64,000 nt of DNA, from assembly GCA_025200525.1 (NCBI GenBank), contig CM045761.1:137394223-137458222 (forward strand). Direction: 5' to 3'. Numbering within the stretch: the stretch's first letter is position 1; each line of letters begins with the position of its first letter. The notes under the pieces are model-generated. The model saw nothing but the letters and a program-made list of their open reading frames with translations. It was not told the DNA's origin and ran no database searches. The position numbers and the translations under genes were made by a program. The stretch comes from Camellia lanceoleosa (taxonomy: Eukaryota; Streptophyta; Magnoliopsida; Ericales; Theaceae). Shown here one piece after another: positions 34,179 to 45,599 of the stretch.

Positions 34179-34378
34179 AAAGGCAACAAACAGTCGAATA
34201 ACAAAGGCAGAGACAAGAAGCATCATTCAAAGGATTCTTCTCGATGGACCCATGGTGGTGGAAGTCCTTTCTCATTGGCCTACCTGCTCCTTCACAATTC
34301 TTTCACCTATCCTTGGCTTTGTGGTCCTTTGACAAGTTGGGTTAAAGGTTGCGTTTGCAACTTGGAGGCTAAAAAAGC
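34179..34378 (+). other. exon-like sequence flanking the copia C insertion
   Basis: This stretch is GC-richer than its surroundings and open in two frames. One frame reads KGNKQSNNKGRDKKHHSKDS and onward to a TAG near 34378. In the other frame, joining it to 29448-29500 across the removed element gives a 68-codon frame from an ATG to TGA at 34330. Neither is a family I know. It may be a fragment of a host gene or of an older element. Confidence 0.3.
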
Positions 34379-34479
34379 TAAATTTTAGTTATGGAGTCAT
34401 TTAGCAAGTCTAAAAAGTTACATATAAAATTACAATTATACCCTTTATATTATTAGGATTATATATAGGTGAAAATATA

Positions 34480-35520
34480 AGATTGTGTTTGGTAGAGTTT
34501 TGTAAATATGATTTGAGAATATGAATTGTATTTTGAGTTTGTGAGTTGTGGAATTATGATTTGAGTGTAGAAAATTTGTTTGGTTATGATTTTTGAATAC
34601 AATGTTAAATTGAGTTTTGAATTGAGTGTGGAATTAAGTTTTGAAAGTTTGATTTGACATGTGAAGTAAGAAAATTTATTTGGTTATGAGTTTTGGAAAA
34701 AGTTTTCAAAATTTAATTCAAATTGTTATAACTCATAACAAAATATATTACTTTCACACTATTGAAAATTCTGATCAATACTCATAACCAAACTCTTTTT
34801 AAAATTCAATTAAAAAAACTTATTATTAACAGAAAATAACATTAATCAATTTTTTAATTGAAAATACTACAAAGGAAATAATTTTTTTTCAAAATAAATA
34901 TTCAAAAAATTTAAATCATAAATATTTAAATAATTTAAATAATCTAAAAAATTTAATAAGTAAAAAATTAAAATAAATATTCAAAAAATTTAAATAATTT
35001 AAAATGTTAATATTTTAAATTTAAAAACAACTCTACACTCAAATCGTAACCAAACACATAAAACAAAACTCAATTAAGAAATTATTTTTAAAACTCATAA
35101 CCAAACACATAACTCGAAACTTCATATTACTTTCACAACTCTACACTCAAATCGTAACCAAATACATAACAAAAAAATTAAAATATTTAAAAATATTTTT
35201 ATAAAATAGAGTTTGAATTTATTTTTATAAAACATTTTAAAATTTAAAAAATTAAAATCTTAATATTTTGAAATTAAAATATTTAAAAATATTCAAAAAA
35301 TTTAAGAAAATTGAAAAAATCGTAACATGTTTAAATATCAAAATATTAAAAAAATTAAAATATTGATTTAAATTGAGTTTTGAAAAGTAATGATTATGTT
35401 TTGAATTGAGTTTTAAGAAATGGGTGTACAATTATGATTTGAAAGCTCAAAACAAATAACACACTCAAATCAATGGGTAAAACTATAATTTGAGAGGCTT
35501 ATTAAACGGAACCTAAATTT
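34480..35520. repeat. AT-rich nest of MITE-like inverted repeats
   Basis: The phrase ACTCAAATCGTAACCAAACA occurs at about 35037 and 35142, and inverse forms (TTTGGTTATGA..TTTTG, GATTTGAG) recur at 34490-34740 and 35380-35500. The outer ends GTGTTTGGTAGAGTTTTG and ATAATTTGAGAGGCTTATTAAA suggest a foldback element with internal duplications. No coding frame. Confidence 0.5.
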
Positions 35521-35715
35521 TCTAAATTGGGTAGGTAATTTGGTCATTTTATTGTGATGTGACATCATAAATAAATATTAATCAAAAAAGTCAAAAACAG
35601 TTTTTAACTATCTTCCCAAATCACTTTTTAAAAAAGTCAAAAAGCTGAGTAAAAAGTTAAAAATTAACTTTTCATCATCTTTCCAAAACACTCATTTATC
35701 TTACTAGCTTTTTTT

Positions 35716-35736
35716 GGGGGGGGGGGGGGGGGGGGG
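35716..35736. repeat. run of 21 G
   Basis: A homopolymer of G followed by GGGG-rich sequence to 35748. Long G runs are rare in plant nuclear DNA and prone to sequencing error. Confidence 0.9.
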
Positions 35737-35748
35737 TGGGGTGGGGGT

Positions 35749-36278
35749 AATTTTGAAGTCTTTTACCACTTCGCAATTGCACATTGTGAAAGGAATTCCA
35801 AAAGAGTGATGGGGTAAACCCAGGTAAGAGAATAGTCCGAGGCAGGACCTGAGCCCAAGCCATAGCGGTGTGAACCCACCTGTGGGAGCGGTAGGAGTCA
35901 GAGTTCAAACCAAGCTTTAAATACAACACTGCTGGGAGCTTAAGCCCAAGTCATGGTCAATTGTGTTAAAAAAATTTAATAGCTTTAGTTTTAATTCATT
36001 ATTAGGCAGTCGAATATTATCTTATTCATGTCACTTTCTAATTCGAGTAATGTGTGCCAGGTTAGATTGGGAATGAATGGCTAATGAAAAAAAGATAGGT
36101 GAAGAAAATAAAAGCATGTGATAATTAGTGGGCTTCGATTTCTATTTTTAAATTGACCACAAAGCTGAAAGTTTCCTTTCTTTTGGAGGCTTACTTTCCA
36201 AGCCAATTTTGGAGTTTTGTAACTTGGATATGCGGGTATAATTTTCTCCAAAGAAACACCTTTTTGGCACTAGATTAA
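35749..36278. other. intergenic; possible SINE-like piece at 35835-35910
   Basis: 35835-35910 contains TAGTCCGAGGCAGG and about 60 bases later GAGTTCAAACC, which roughly resemble polymerase III A and B boxes. No tail or duplication was found. The rest is featureless. Confidence 0.25.
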
Positions 36279-36305
36279 CTAGTATAATAGCCGTGCTATG
36301 CACGG
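36279..36305 (-). mobile_element. Helitron 3' end
   Basis: On the minus strand there is a 6-bp stem hairpin CCGTGC-ATA-GCACGG, an 8-base spacer, and the terminal CTAG, followed by T. This is the standard 3' terminus of a plant Helitron (hairpin, short spacer, CTRR, insertion at A|T). The element body therefore extends to the right of this point. Its 5' TC end cannot be placed. Confidence 0.8.
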
Positions 36306-37240
36306 ATTAAAATAAATAATTAAAAATTATTTTTAAAATTAAATTATAACAAAAATTTTATTTATAATATAAATAATGATGAAAAATAATTTTGTTACTT
36401 AATTTTTTTATTATGTATGTAGATTGGTGACAGAATTTTATTTTTGTCTCTAAAAATGGTACATTTTGAGACGAAATATTATTTTCTTTACTAAAAGGTA
36501 CGTCTTTCGTGACAAAATTTATTTTCGTCACTAATTTGCGTCTCCAAAGACACTTTTTGTTGTAGTGTTATGTGTAAGCACAAATCTAGGAAAGTGGTCA
36601 ACATACTCATATGACCATTATTATTATTTTTTTATATTTTAAAATTTAAAATTCTAATAACTTTCAATGTACATATATGTTTTTGATAAAATTTATATTT
36701 TTAAAAACTATCCGATGAGATATATCAAATAAAATCTCAATTGAATATAAAACTATGTAAAATGAAAAAAAATATATAAAAATTTAAAAGTATGAAAATT
36801 TTCAATTTTGAAATTTCACATAATTTCTAAATTAAAAATATTTTAAATTTTAAATTCTAATATAATGTGAAATTTCACATAATGTAAATATCAAATAAAA
36901 TAAATTTCACAATATCATATCAAGTTTTAAGGTTATTTTTATAAAGTTCATAATTTTTTTGTTGAATGATTTATATAATTTTATAGAATAAAATATGTAA
37001 ATGTTCACATTTGTTGTGAATAAGAATAATGTGAATGAATAAGAAAAAATGTATATATCTTTTTGAAAAGTATGAATATTCACATTTCTTAGAAAATTCA
37101 CACTAAAGATAATTACATTATTATCTAGCTAAAGTGAATTTTTTAAAATATATATAATAAAAAATAAATCTATATAATATGGGAAGAGTATTTTTGAATT
37201 TATCCTAGAGACAATTGTCCTACTAGGACATTTTAATGGT
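36306..37240. other. AT-rich Helitron interior, with a CACTA-like end
   Basis: Very AT-rich DNA without genes. TTTTTGTTGTAGTG at 36554-36567 is a CACTA-type right end. The preceding 150 bases hold GTCTCTAAAA/GAGACGAAA-type repeats like CACTA subterminal repeats. The left end is missing. Confidence 0.4.
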
Positions 37241-38000
37241 CATGATTCATCCTCAACTTGAAGATGGACGGTAGAGATGAAACTTTATCTCACATTTATC
37301 CTCAACTTCCCGCCCAAGAGTCCCACTTCAAACTCACCCACGCATCCTCATCCGTCTCACCCACCCACCTATCCACACGTTCTTCAAATTCTCTCTATAA
37401 ACTTTTCTCTGTTTACCTTTCAGTCGCACTTCCAAATTTTCAAATTTCAAAACATCAACACCCACACACACACACACTCTCTCTCAGCCTTACTTCCCAC
37501 CCATGCTCATCGAATTTCTCTTTTCGACGACTCTCTCGCGACCCAGCCGTGGTGCTGCTCATCACCAACGCACAACGCCACTTCCTCCTATCATCTCCAC
37601 CGCTGCTGCTCATCACCACTGCCACCGCTCATCATCGCCGTCGCCATGGATGGATCGACATACCGTTGCTGCTTATTTGATCTAAGAGAGGAGAGAGACC
37701 AATGTTTTTGGAGAGACGAGAGACTGCCACCGCTCATCATCGTCGTTGCCATGGATGGATCGACATACCGCTGCTACTTATCTGATCAACGTTTCTGGAG
37801 AAGGAGAGAGAGAGGGTTGGGTCTGTCTTTTTTTTTTTTTTTTTTTTTGTGCAAATGTATCAAAGATGAGTGTTTGTTTTTCTTGGATAGAGACCAACAG
37901 GGAAATGAGACTGAGAGACCAAGGTTGGTTATTTGAGACCAACGTTTGTGAATATGGTTAATTGACATAGTTTAATGTTAGTGGTGGAAAATGGAGGGGA
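37240..38000 (+). other. gene-leader-like fragment, no intact gene
   Basis: A GC-richer stretch with a TATA-like CTCTCTATAAAC (about 37390), a CA/CT-rich leader (ACACACACACACTCTCTCTC) and a region of CACCGC repeats. A 219-codon frame from 37277 exists, but it is low in complexity (His, Pro, Ser, Thr, Phe runs) and passes through a 24-base T run. I do not believe it is a protein gene. Its composition resembles a host promoter, leader and first exon carried inside a Helitron. Confidence 0.35.
37619..37812. repeat. 105-bp tandem duplication
   Basis: Two units start CTGCCACCGCTCATCATCG at 37619 and 37724. They match over about 65 bases, through GGATCGACATACCG, and then drift apart. Confidence 0.85.
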
Positions 38001-38807
38001 GAGGAAAAAAAAAAAATTTGTTGTACATTGATCTGAGAGAGGAATTGCCTTTGTGATATTTTTCAGTTTGTTTTTTTATTTTTGTCTTTCTTGGACGGGG
38101 CTTTGTGAGTGTAAAAGAATATATTATTTATGGGGTAAAGAGAGAAATACAAGCATGGAATAGAATACTACTTTCCAAAAAAAAAAAGTTAGTAATTATC
38201 ATCTTCAAATTAAAATAATATTATCTGGAGTATTTCTTATATATATATATATTTATTTCACTATTTTATTTTTTGTCGATGAAATAAAATATAGGATTTT
38301 TTTTTTTGGTCAAACATTATAAATTTTGTATGTTTATTTCTTAATTTGATACGTAGGAATTAATATTAAAAATTCTTAATATGAATAAAATTAGGAAAAA
38401 TAATATTATACGTAGGAATTAATATTATATTTTTTAAGGAATTAATATTATATTTTTTAAGAAAAATAATATTATACGTAGGAATTAATATGAATTAAAA
38501 TTAAGAAAAATTCTTTAAGAAAAATAATATTTTTTTAATATGATACGTAGGAATTAATATTATATTTGTATCTCAATATTATTTATATCGTACTGGTACC
38601 TTTTTTTTGTGAGTTTTGTTTCAAAGAGAAATACTGGTGAAATTTAAGAGACAGACAGAGAGGCATGAGAGGGGAAATCTCTTCCCAGGAAAAACAAATA
38701 AAAAGGAAAGGGAAAGAGAAGATTGATGAGATAAGGGAAAAATTAAGAGGGAAGCCCATGTGAATTTGCTTCTTACGGATGCTCACCAGCTCTATACTTA
38801 GGCTGTT
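37813..38807. other. AT-rich spacer with a four-copy repeat
   Basis: ACGTAGGAATTAATAT occurs at 38351, 38410, 38476 and 38545, each followed or preceded by AATAATATT-like sequence, a loose 59-69 bp tandem. No gene is visible. Confidence 0.6.
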
Positions 38808-38812
38808 GGTAT

Positions 38813-39548
38813 TGTTGGAAAAACAATGAGTTTTTGGTGACTTTAATTAAATATTAAAGTGGGTCCCAACCATCTCTCGAGTTGGGTCTAAGTGGGTCTA
38901 GATACTTTGCTATGAGATCTGTACACCACAGTTAGAATGGCCAAAAACCATTAAGATATGAATGAGAAATTGCCTCATGAAGTTAGCTTCATGAAAGAGG
39001 TAATGGGGTTTGTAACTCCTGCATTAATGTGATTTGTAACTCTTGCATTAATGGGATTTGTAACTCCTGCATTAATGGGGTTTGTAACTCGTGCCTTTAT
39101 TGCAGAGGTTAATGGTGCATTTTGACCAGCACCATAAAGGCTAGAGGCTCTTCCTCTCTCCCCTATACATGTATAAATTGAGACCCTCCTGTCAAGTCTC
39201 AAACACAGAAATTTTTCTTCCATTTCACAAGTCAGTTTGCCTGAAAGTGCCTACAGTGTGAGAGTGCTGCCACAGTTTTGTTCGCTAAGCTAGACAGAGA
39301 GTGCTTCTGCCGTAGCTGGTTTTGACCGTCAGATCTCAGGAGACAGACGGGGTTTCCTCAAGCACTCGAGGCGGCGAACTGCTTTTAAGGAAACCGCCTT
39401 CGCGTGCTTCGGTTTCGTCTCTTTACCCTTTGATTATTTTGTGTGTTTCTGTTGAACTTTAGTTGTAATTATCAGCATGTGTTCTTAGTATATATATAAT
39501 TTGATTTCTTCATAAATCTATTTATTTAATTTCACAAGGTGAACAACA
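38813..39548 (+). repeat. 5' LTR of copia D
   Basis: Starts TGTTGG and ends GAACAACA. It has a 22-23 bp internal repeat (GGTTTGTAACTCCTGCATTAAT) in four copies at about 39004-39094 and a TATA box (GTATAAATT, 39171-39179). Confidence 0.93.
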
Positions 39549-40248
39549 AGCTTAAAACATATTTTTATATATTTTCTATGAAATTGATCGAATAGATTTA
39601 TATGAACAATTCAAATTATTTACATAAACTGCATGCTACTTATTTGGTTTCATCCTATTTGTCTAATGTTACATATGTATATTTTGATTTTGCATGCTTC
39701 TAGTTTTACTATCTAATTTGCATGTGAAATTGCTTCTAGTTTTCTAGAGTTATACACATAAGTTATTTCCATGAATAGAGTGTGAATAAAATGTAGTTCT
39801 TTGGAGTTATAAACTTTGTGTAACTTGTTTAGTATCTTAATTCCTTAGTTATTTTGCTATTCTATGATTTACTAGAAGGTTAAATAATATTTGATTATAT
39901 GTACAATTGCTTTATATTATGTTGTCGTTTTCTACTAACTCTCTTTGTAGGCATACCTAAGCGTAGAAAGGAATTGTATGGACTACTGATAATCCTCAAT
40001 TGAATTGGTTATTTTTCCTTTATGTTTGAAGAAATTTTTGCTTGAGATTTAGTTGGTTTGTTTACCAATTTGTAGTAGCAAGTTTTCTTTGCTTATTAGA
40101 CGCATTTTATATGCATGTATATGGTTGTAGCAATTTTTTAAATTGTTTGCAAGATTAAATTACTTGTAAGTTTGGAATTTGGTTTGGTTTTCTGGAATAG
40201 AAACCAAAGTGTTTAGCCTTGGTTAAAAAGGAGTTTTATTTGTTCGAA
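39549..40248 (+). other. untranslated leader of copia D
   Basis: 700 bp of T-rich sequence with no frame between LTR and gag. 'CTTCTAGTTTT' recurs near 39698 and 39732. Confidence 0.6.
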
Positions 40249-41295
40249 ATGGCAACTATCATCGATGTCTTTGCCATCGCTAATGTTGGTGGGGATCTCA
40301 ACCCGGCAACTGGGTTGCCAACCCTCTTGTTGTGACCTCTGTGGTCAACCATGGCGTTACTCAGCATTGTTAGGAGGACCGCTCGATCATCATGAGCGCC
40401 AGAGAAATTTGGGGTGAACTTCAAGAGATGGCAAGAAAAGATGTCGTTTCTACTTGACCACGCTAAACCTTGCAAAGGTTCTGGCGAGATCCTCCGGTAA
40501 GTGGCAGAGAATGAGCTGATAGGCGAAAAGTCATGGCGCTTGACACATGGAAGCAGCAGACTATCTTTTGGGAACTATGTGTTCAACAGCTTGGCAGACT
40601 CACTCTATAGTGTGTTTTGTTCCAAGAGCTCAAAGAAAAGAGTTATGGGAATCTCGGACAAAAAGTATAAGACAGAGGATGCCGGGGCAAAGAAATTTGT
40701 GGTTGGCCGGTTCCTTGATTTTAAAATGGTAGATTCTCAAACTGTGATAAGCCAAGTCCAGGAGTTTCAAGTGATCTTGCATGAAATTCATGCTGAAGGA
40801 ATGCCTTTGAACGAGTCATTCCAAGTTGCTGTGATCATTGAGAAACTTCCCAATGGTTGGAAGGATTTCAAGAACTACTTGAAGCACAAGCGCAAGGAAA
40901 TGTCAGTTGAAGAGCTGGTTGTCCGACTCCGGATTGAGGAGGATAATAGGAAAAAAGGAGGGAGTACCTCTTCAGTAAAAGCCAATGTCATTGAGCATGG
41001 CAAATCTTCTGGAATAAGAAAGAAGCCCGCTAAGTTGGGGCCTAGAGGTGGTGTTGCAAAGAAGCCGGCTTACAAGCCACCGGAACCAAGTAATCGGTTC
41101 TTTGGGAAGTGCTATAATTGTGGTAACAATGGGCATCGGGCTAGTGACTGCCATAAGCAGAAGAAGTCATACAAGACTAAACCTCGTGCTCATATGGCAG
41201 ATTTACAAGAGCACTCCCATGAGGAGGATGATATGCACTTATCTGCCGTTGTCTCTGAGGTGAATCTGGTAGGTTCAAACCCAAGAGAATGGTAG
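40249..41295 (+). pseudogene. copia D gag
   Basis: ATG at 40249 starts Gag, but frameshifts and stops break it before 40500. Pieces such as KFGVNFKRWQEKMSFYL are readable in other frames around 40408-40457. From 40501 the frame is open for 264 residues: a degenerate UBN2 part (KMVDSQTVISQVQEFQVILH, IIEKLPNGWKDFKNYLKHK), a basic linker (KKPAKLGPRGG) and a CCHC zinc knuckle CYNCGNNGHRASDC. It ends in TAG at 41293, just before the protease motif, where a tryptophan codon would normally stand. Confidence 0.9.
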
Positions 41296-41844
41296 ATTGA
41301 TACTGGGGCTACACGCCACATCTGCTCCGAGAAAAAGCTGTTTACAACTTTCGAACCGGTTACAACCGGTGAGAAGTTGTTTATGGGAAACTCTGCTACC
41401 TCGATTGTTGAGGGGAAAGGAAATGTGGTCCTGAAGTTGACGTCAGGGAAGGAGCTGACCTTGAACGAAGTCCTGTATGTTCTGGACATTCGTAAGAATC
41501 TTGTCTCAGGGTCTCTTCTCAGCAAACATGGTTTTCGCATTGTTTTTGAGTCCGACAAGGTCGTTTTGACCAAGAGCGGAGTGTATGTGGGTAAGGGTTA
41601 TATGTTGGGGGGTATGTTTAAACTCAATGTAATGACTATTATCCCAAAGATGAATAAAGATGCATCTTCTTCTGCTTACATGCTTGAGTCTTCCAATTTG
41701 TGGCATGGTAGACTAGGACATGTGAACTTTGAATCTTTACGTAGATTAATCAAGTTAGATCACATACCATCTTTTAAGATTAATCCAAAACACAAGTGTG
41801 AGACTTGTGTTGAAGTTGACAAGATCTTCGTTTCATTCTATTGA
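41296..41844 (+). pseudogene. copia D protease and GAG-pre-integrase
   Basis: Right after the TAG comes IDTGATRHIC, the aspartic protease site. The following frame reads GNSATSIVEGKGNV, LNEVLYVLDIRKNLVSGSLL and then LWHGRLGHVNFESLRRL of the GAG-pre-integrase. A frameshift near 41815-41840 separates it from integrase. Confidence 0.88.
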
Positions 41845-42853
41845 AAGAAGTTCAGAGCCATTGGACTTAGTGCATAGTGATGTGTGTGACTTAAAGTTTA
41901 TACAATCACCTGGTGGCAATAAATACTTCATCACTTTGGTTGATGATTGCACTAAGTATTGTTATGTCTATTTGCTCAAAAGCAAAGATGAGGCTATTGA
42001 CAAGTTTATTCTTTATAAGAATGAAGTTGAGAATCAATTAGGCCACAAGATTAAGGCTTTAAGAAGTGATCGTGGTGGTGAGTATGAATCACCGTTTATT
42101 GAGATTTGTGCTCAATCCGGGATTATCCACCAAACCACGGCGCCTTATTCTCCTCAATCAAATGGGGTTCTTTGGCGGAAGAATAGGATGCTAAAGGAAA
42201 TGATGAATGCAATGTTGATAAGTTCTGGGTTGCCACAGAACATGTGGGGGGAAGCAATTCTCTCTGCAAATCACATTCTGAATAAAGTACCCCGGAAGAA
42301 GGTGGACAAGACGACATATGAGTTATGGAAAGGCGTTAAGCCTTCGTATAAATTCTTACGAATGTGGGGGTGTCTTGCAAAAGTGGCAATTCCTACACCC
42401 AAACGGGTTAGGATAGGCCCGAAATCCGTGGATTGTATGTTCATTGGTTATGCACATAATAGTAGTGCATATCGGTTTCTTGTACACAAGTCTGAAATTC
42501 CCGACCCATATACACAGAATACCATTATGGAGTCAAGGAATGCATGTTTTTTGAAGACATTTTTCCTTCTTGAACCTATGAAAGGGTTCCAAGGTCTTTG
42601 GAGCAATTTGATGAGCTTGCTAGTGAGAATGATCATATTGATGATTCGTGATGATCAAATTGAGGTTTTAGATGAGCCCGAAGGAGTAAAAGGGCTAGGA
42701 TATCCAAATCTTTTGGTCGAGTTCTTAACTTATATGGTTGAGAACGAACCTCAAACTTTCCACGAAGTAGTGACTTCTCCCGAGAGTCCATTATGGAAAG
42801 AAGCGATCAAAGTGAGATTGACTCCATCTTACAAAACCACACCGAGTTGGTAG
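41845..42853 (+). pseudogene. copia D integrase
   Basis: The frame shows PLDLVHSDVC (first catalytic Asp), ALRSDRGGEYESPF (second), and, in place of the usual VAERKNR, VLWRKNRML, so the catalytic Glu of D,D-35-E has been lost or shifted. The C-terminal part NMWGEAILSANHILNKVPRK and FLRMWGCLAKV follows, then a linker. The missing Glu would inactivate the enzyme even if the frame were restored. Confidence 0.87.
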
Positions 42854-44310
42854 ATTTACCTCCGTGTTGCAAGCCTTTAGGCTACAAATGGATTTTTAAA
42901 AGAAAGATGAAGGCCGATGGGTCAATTGACAAGTATAAAGCAAGGCTCGTTATCAAAGGGTACAGGCAACAAGAAGGCCTGGATTACTTTGATACGTACT
43001 CACCTGTTACTAGGATAACATCCATTCGGATGGTGATTGCGATTGCTGCTTTGCGCAATCTAGAAATTCACCAGATGGATGTAAAGACAGCTTTCTTAAA
43101 TGGAGATTTGAATGAAGAAATCTACATGGAGCAACCTGAGGGTTTTTCAGCTCCAGGGCAAAGCAGGAAAGTTTGTAAACTTGTCAAATCTTTGTATGGT
43201 TTGAAGTAAGCTCCTAAACAATGGCATGAGAAGTTTGACAACGCAATGTTGTCAAATGGGTTTAGAATCAACGAATGTGACAAGTGTGTTTATGTCAAAG
43301 ACACTGACAGAGGTTATGTCATTTTGTGTCTATATGTTGATGATATGCTCATTATAGGTAGTAACGATGAAATGATCAAAACTACCAAGAAGTTGTTAAA
43401 CTCTAAGTTTGATATGAAGGATATGGGCATTGCAGATGTTATTCTGGGAATTAAGATTACCAGAATCTCTGACAGAATTGTACTATCTCAGTCTCATTAT
43501 GTTGATAAAATACTTGAGAAGTTTAGTGGATCAAATACGAGTGTGTCATCGACACCTGTAGACTTAAGTGTACATTTTACCAAGAATAATAATGAAAGTG
43601 TCTCACAGTTAGAATATTCTCGGGTAATTGGAAATTTAATGTATCTGATGGGTTGTACTAGGCCGGATATAGCGTACTCGGTTAGTAGGCTTAATAGATA
43701 CACAAGTAATCCCGATGCTTCTCATTGGAGGGGCATTGTGCGGGTGTTAAGGTATTTACGTTACACTCGGGATTATGGGCTGCATTATACTCGATATCCA
43801 GCGGTACTTGAAGGCTATAGTGACGCAAATTGGATATCAGATATAAAAGACTCAAAGTCCACTAGTGGATATGTGTTCACTCTTGGTGGAGCAGCCGTGT
43901 CTTGGAAATCTTCCAAGCAAACGTGTATATCTAGATCAACGATGGAATCAGAGTTTATTGCTTTGGATAAAGCAATAGAAGAAGCTGAATGGCTTTGCCA
44001 TTTCCTTGAAGATATTCCACGTTGGTCTAAACCTGTGCCTGCTATTTGTATTCATTGTGATAGTCAATCTGCAATTGGTAGGGTACAGAGTAATATGTAT
44101 AATGGAAAGTCTAGACATATCCGTCGTAGACATAATTCCATACGACAACTACTCTCGAATGGAGTTGTCTCTATAGACTATGTAAAGTCTAAGGACAACA
44201 TTGCGGATCCGCTAACCAAAGGGTTAAATCGAGTGTTAGTCGAAACGTCGTCAAAAGGAATGGGGTTAAGGCCTTTGGAAGTTACCGGAATGGAAACCCA
44301 ACCTAGTTGA
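42793..44310 (+). pseudogene. copia D reverse transcriptase and RNase H
   Basis: RT starts in 42793-43209 with [32 protein letters not shown] and SLYGLK, then an in-frame TAA at 43207. The frame resumes at once ([10 protein letters not shown]) and stays open to 44310, with [12 protein letters not shown] (YVDD about 43333-43344), [13 protein letters not shown], then RNase H with [25 protein letters not shown] and IADPLTKGL. Apart from that single stop the domain is intact. Confidence 0.93.
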
Positions 44311-44860
44311 CTGGAGATCCCAAGATCTAGGTTCAATGGGACAACCTAATTGCGTGTAACGGTGGTATGTCACTGAGGAGGTTAAACCTCCAGCCATTCC
44401 TTCTATCAGTGATACCTGCAAGTGTAGAGGTTAAGCTGAGCTTTTAATGACTCTAGTGTGTTAAGCTGTTGAGCTGAGTATAGCAGGATACTCAAGTAGA
44501 GTCACCTATGTGAGTGTGAAGTGGGGCCGCTTCTAGAAGAATTGGGAAGGCCAAGATTCTTTGAAACCACTCGCTGAACCAGGCTAGTGTCCAGGGCCAC
44601 ACAGGGCACACCAGTGAGAACAGAATGGTGGTAGGAGTAATTCCCGTGTGAGATCTATTGTCTCAGTTTACATAAACGGCAGAGCAGTTCAAGATGTCAT
44701 ATTCACTGATCAGCCAGTAAACTCGATAGGTTTTCACTGGGAGAGGTTCAAAGCCAAAAGCTACCTTCTCTGATGTCGGGGTTAATCTGTTGTACTCTCT
44801 CTCCGAGTCATTATTGTTGAACGGTGTCCGTTTGTTGAGTCATTCGGTCAATTTTTATTC
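44311..44860 (+). other. untranslated 3' part of copia D
   Basis: 550 bp without a frame between pol and the polypurine tract. Confidence 0.65.
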
Positions 44861-44871
44861 ATGTGGGGGAT
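44861..44871 (+). promoter_or_regulatory. polypurine tract of copia D
   Basis: ATGTGGGGGAT directly before the 3' LTR, the same type as in copia C. Confidence 0.85.
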
Positions 44872-45594
44872 TGTTGGAAAAAAATGAGTTTTTGGTGACT
44901 TTAATTAAATATTAAAGTGGGTCCCAACCATCTCTCGAGTTGGGTCTAAGTGGGTCTAGATACTTTGCTATGAGATCTGTACACCACAGTTAGAATGGCC
45001 AAAAACCATTAAGATATGAATGAGAAATTGCCTCATGAAGTTAGCTTCATGAAAGAGGTAATGGGGTTTGTAACTCCTGCATTAATGGGATTTGTAACTC
45101 CTGCATTAATGGGGTTTGTAACTCCTGCCTTTATTGCAGAGGTTAATGGTGCATTTTGACCAGCACCATAAAGGCTAGAGGCTCTTCCTCTCTCCCCTAT
45201 ACATGTATAAATTGAGACCCTCCTGTCAAGTCTCAAAAAAACACAGAAATTTTTTCTTCCATTTCACAAGTCAGTTTGCCTGAAAGTGCCTACAGTGTGA
45301 GAGTGCTGCCACTGTTTTGTTCGCTAAGCTAGACAGAGAGTGCTTCTGCCGTAGCTGGTTTTGACCGTCGTATCCTGGGAGACAGACGCCGGGTTTCCTC
45401 AAGCACTCGACCCGTGAGGCGGCGTAAATCTGCTTTTAAACCGCCTTCAGTGCTTCGGTTTCGTCTCTTTACCCTTTGATTATTTTGTGTGTTTCTGTTG
45501 AACTTTAGTTGTAATTATCAGCATGTGTTCTTAGTATATATATAATTTGATTTCTTCATAAATCTATTTATTTAATTTCACAAGGTGAACAACA
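44872..45594 (+). repeat. 3' LTR of copia D
   Basis: The partner of 38813-39548. The 22-bp internal repeat is present in three copies here (about 45063-45133). TATA box at 45205-45213. Confidence 0.93.
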
Positions 45595-45599
45595 GGTAT

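Larger units (their letters stand above)
38813..45594 (+). mobile_element. Ty1/copia element D
   Basis: LTRs at 38813-39548 and 44872-45594 with a perfect target duplication GGTAT (38808-38812, 45595-45599). Between them are gag, protease, integrase, RT and RNase H in copia order on the plus strand. Several single-base breaks interrupt the polyprotein. The primer-binding site is not the common methionine-tRNA type. It inserted in the DNA between the two Helitron ends. Confidence 0.95.

Noticed and set aside
37277..37936. 219-codon plus-strand frame
   Set aside because: Low-complexity His/Pro/Ser/Thr stretches, a frame through a 105-bp tandem repeat and a long T run; overlapping frames are open too. 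No protein feature supports it.
38975..39223. Antisense frame with repeated VTNPINA units in the copia D LTR, repeated at 45033-45236
   Set aside because: The peptide repeat simply translates the 22-bp LTR tandem repeat.
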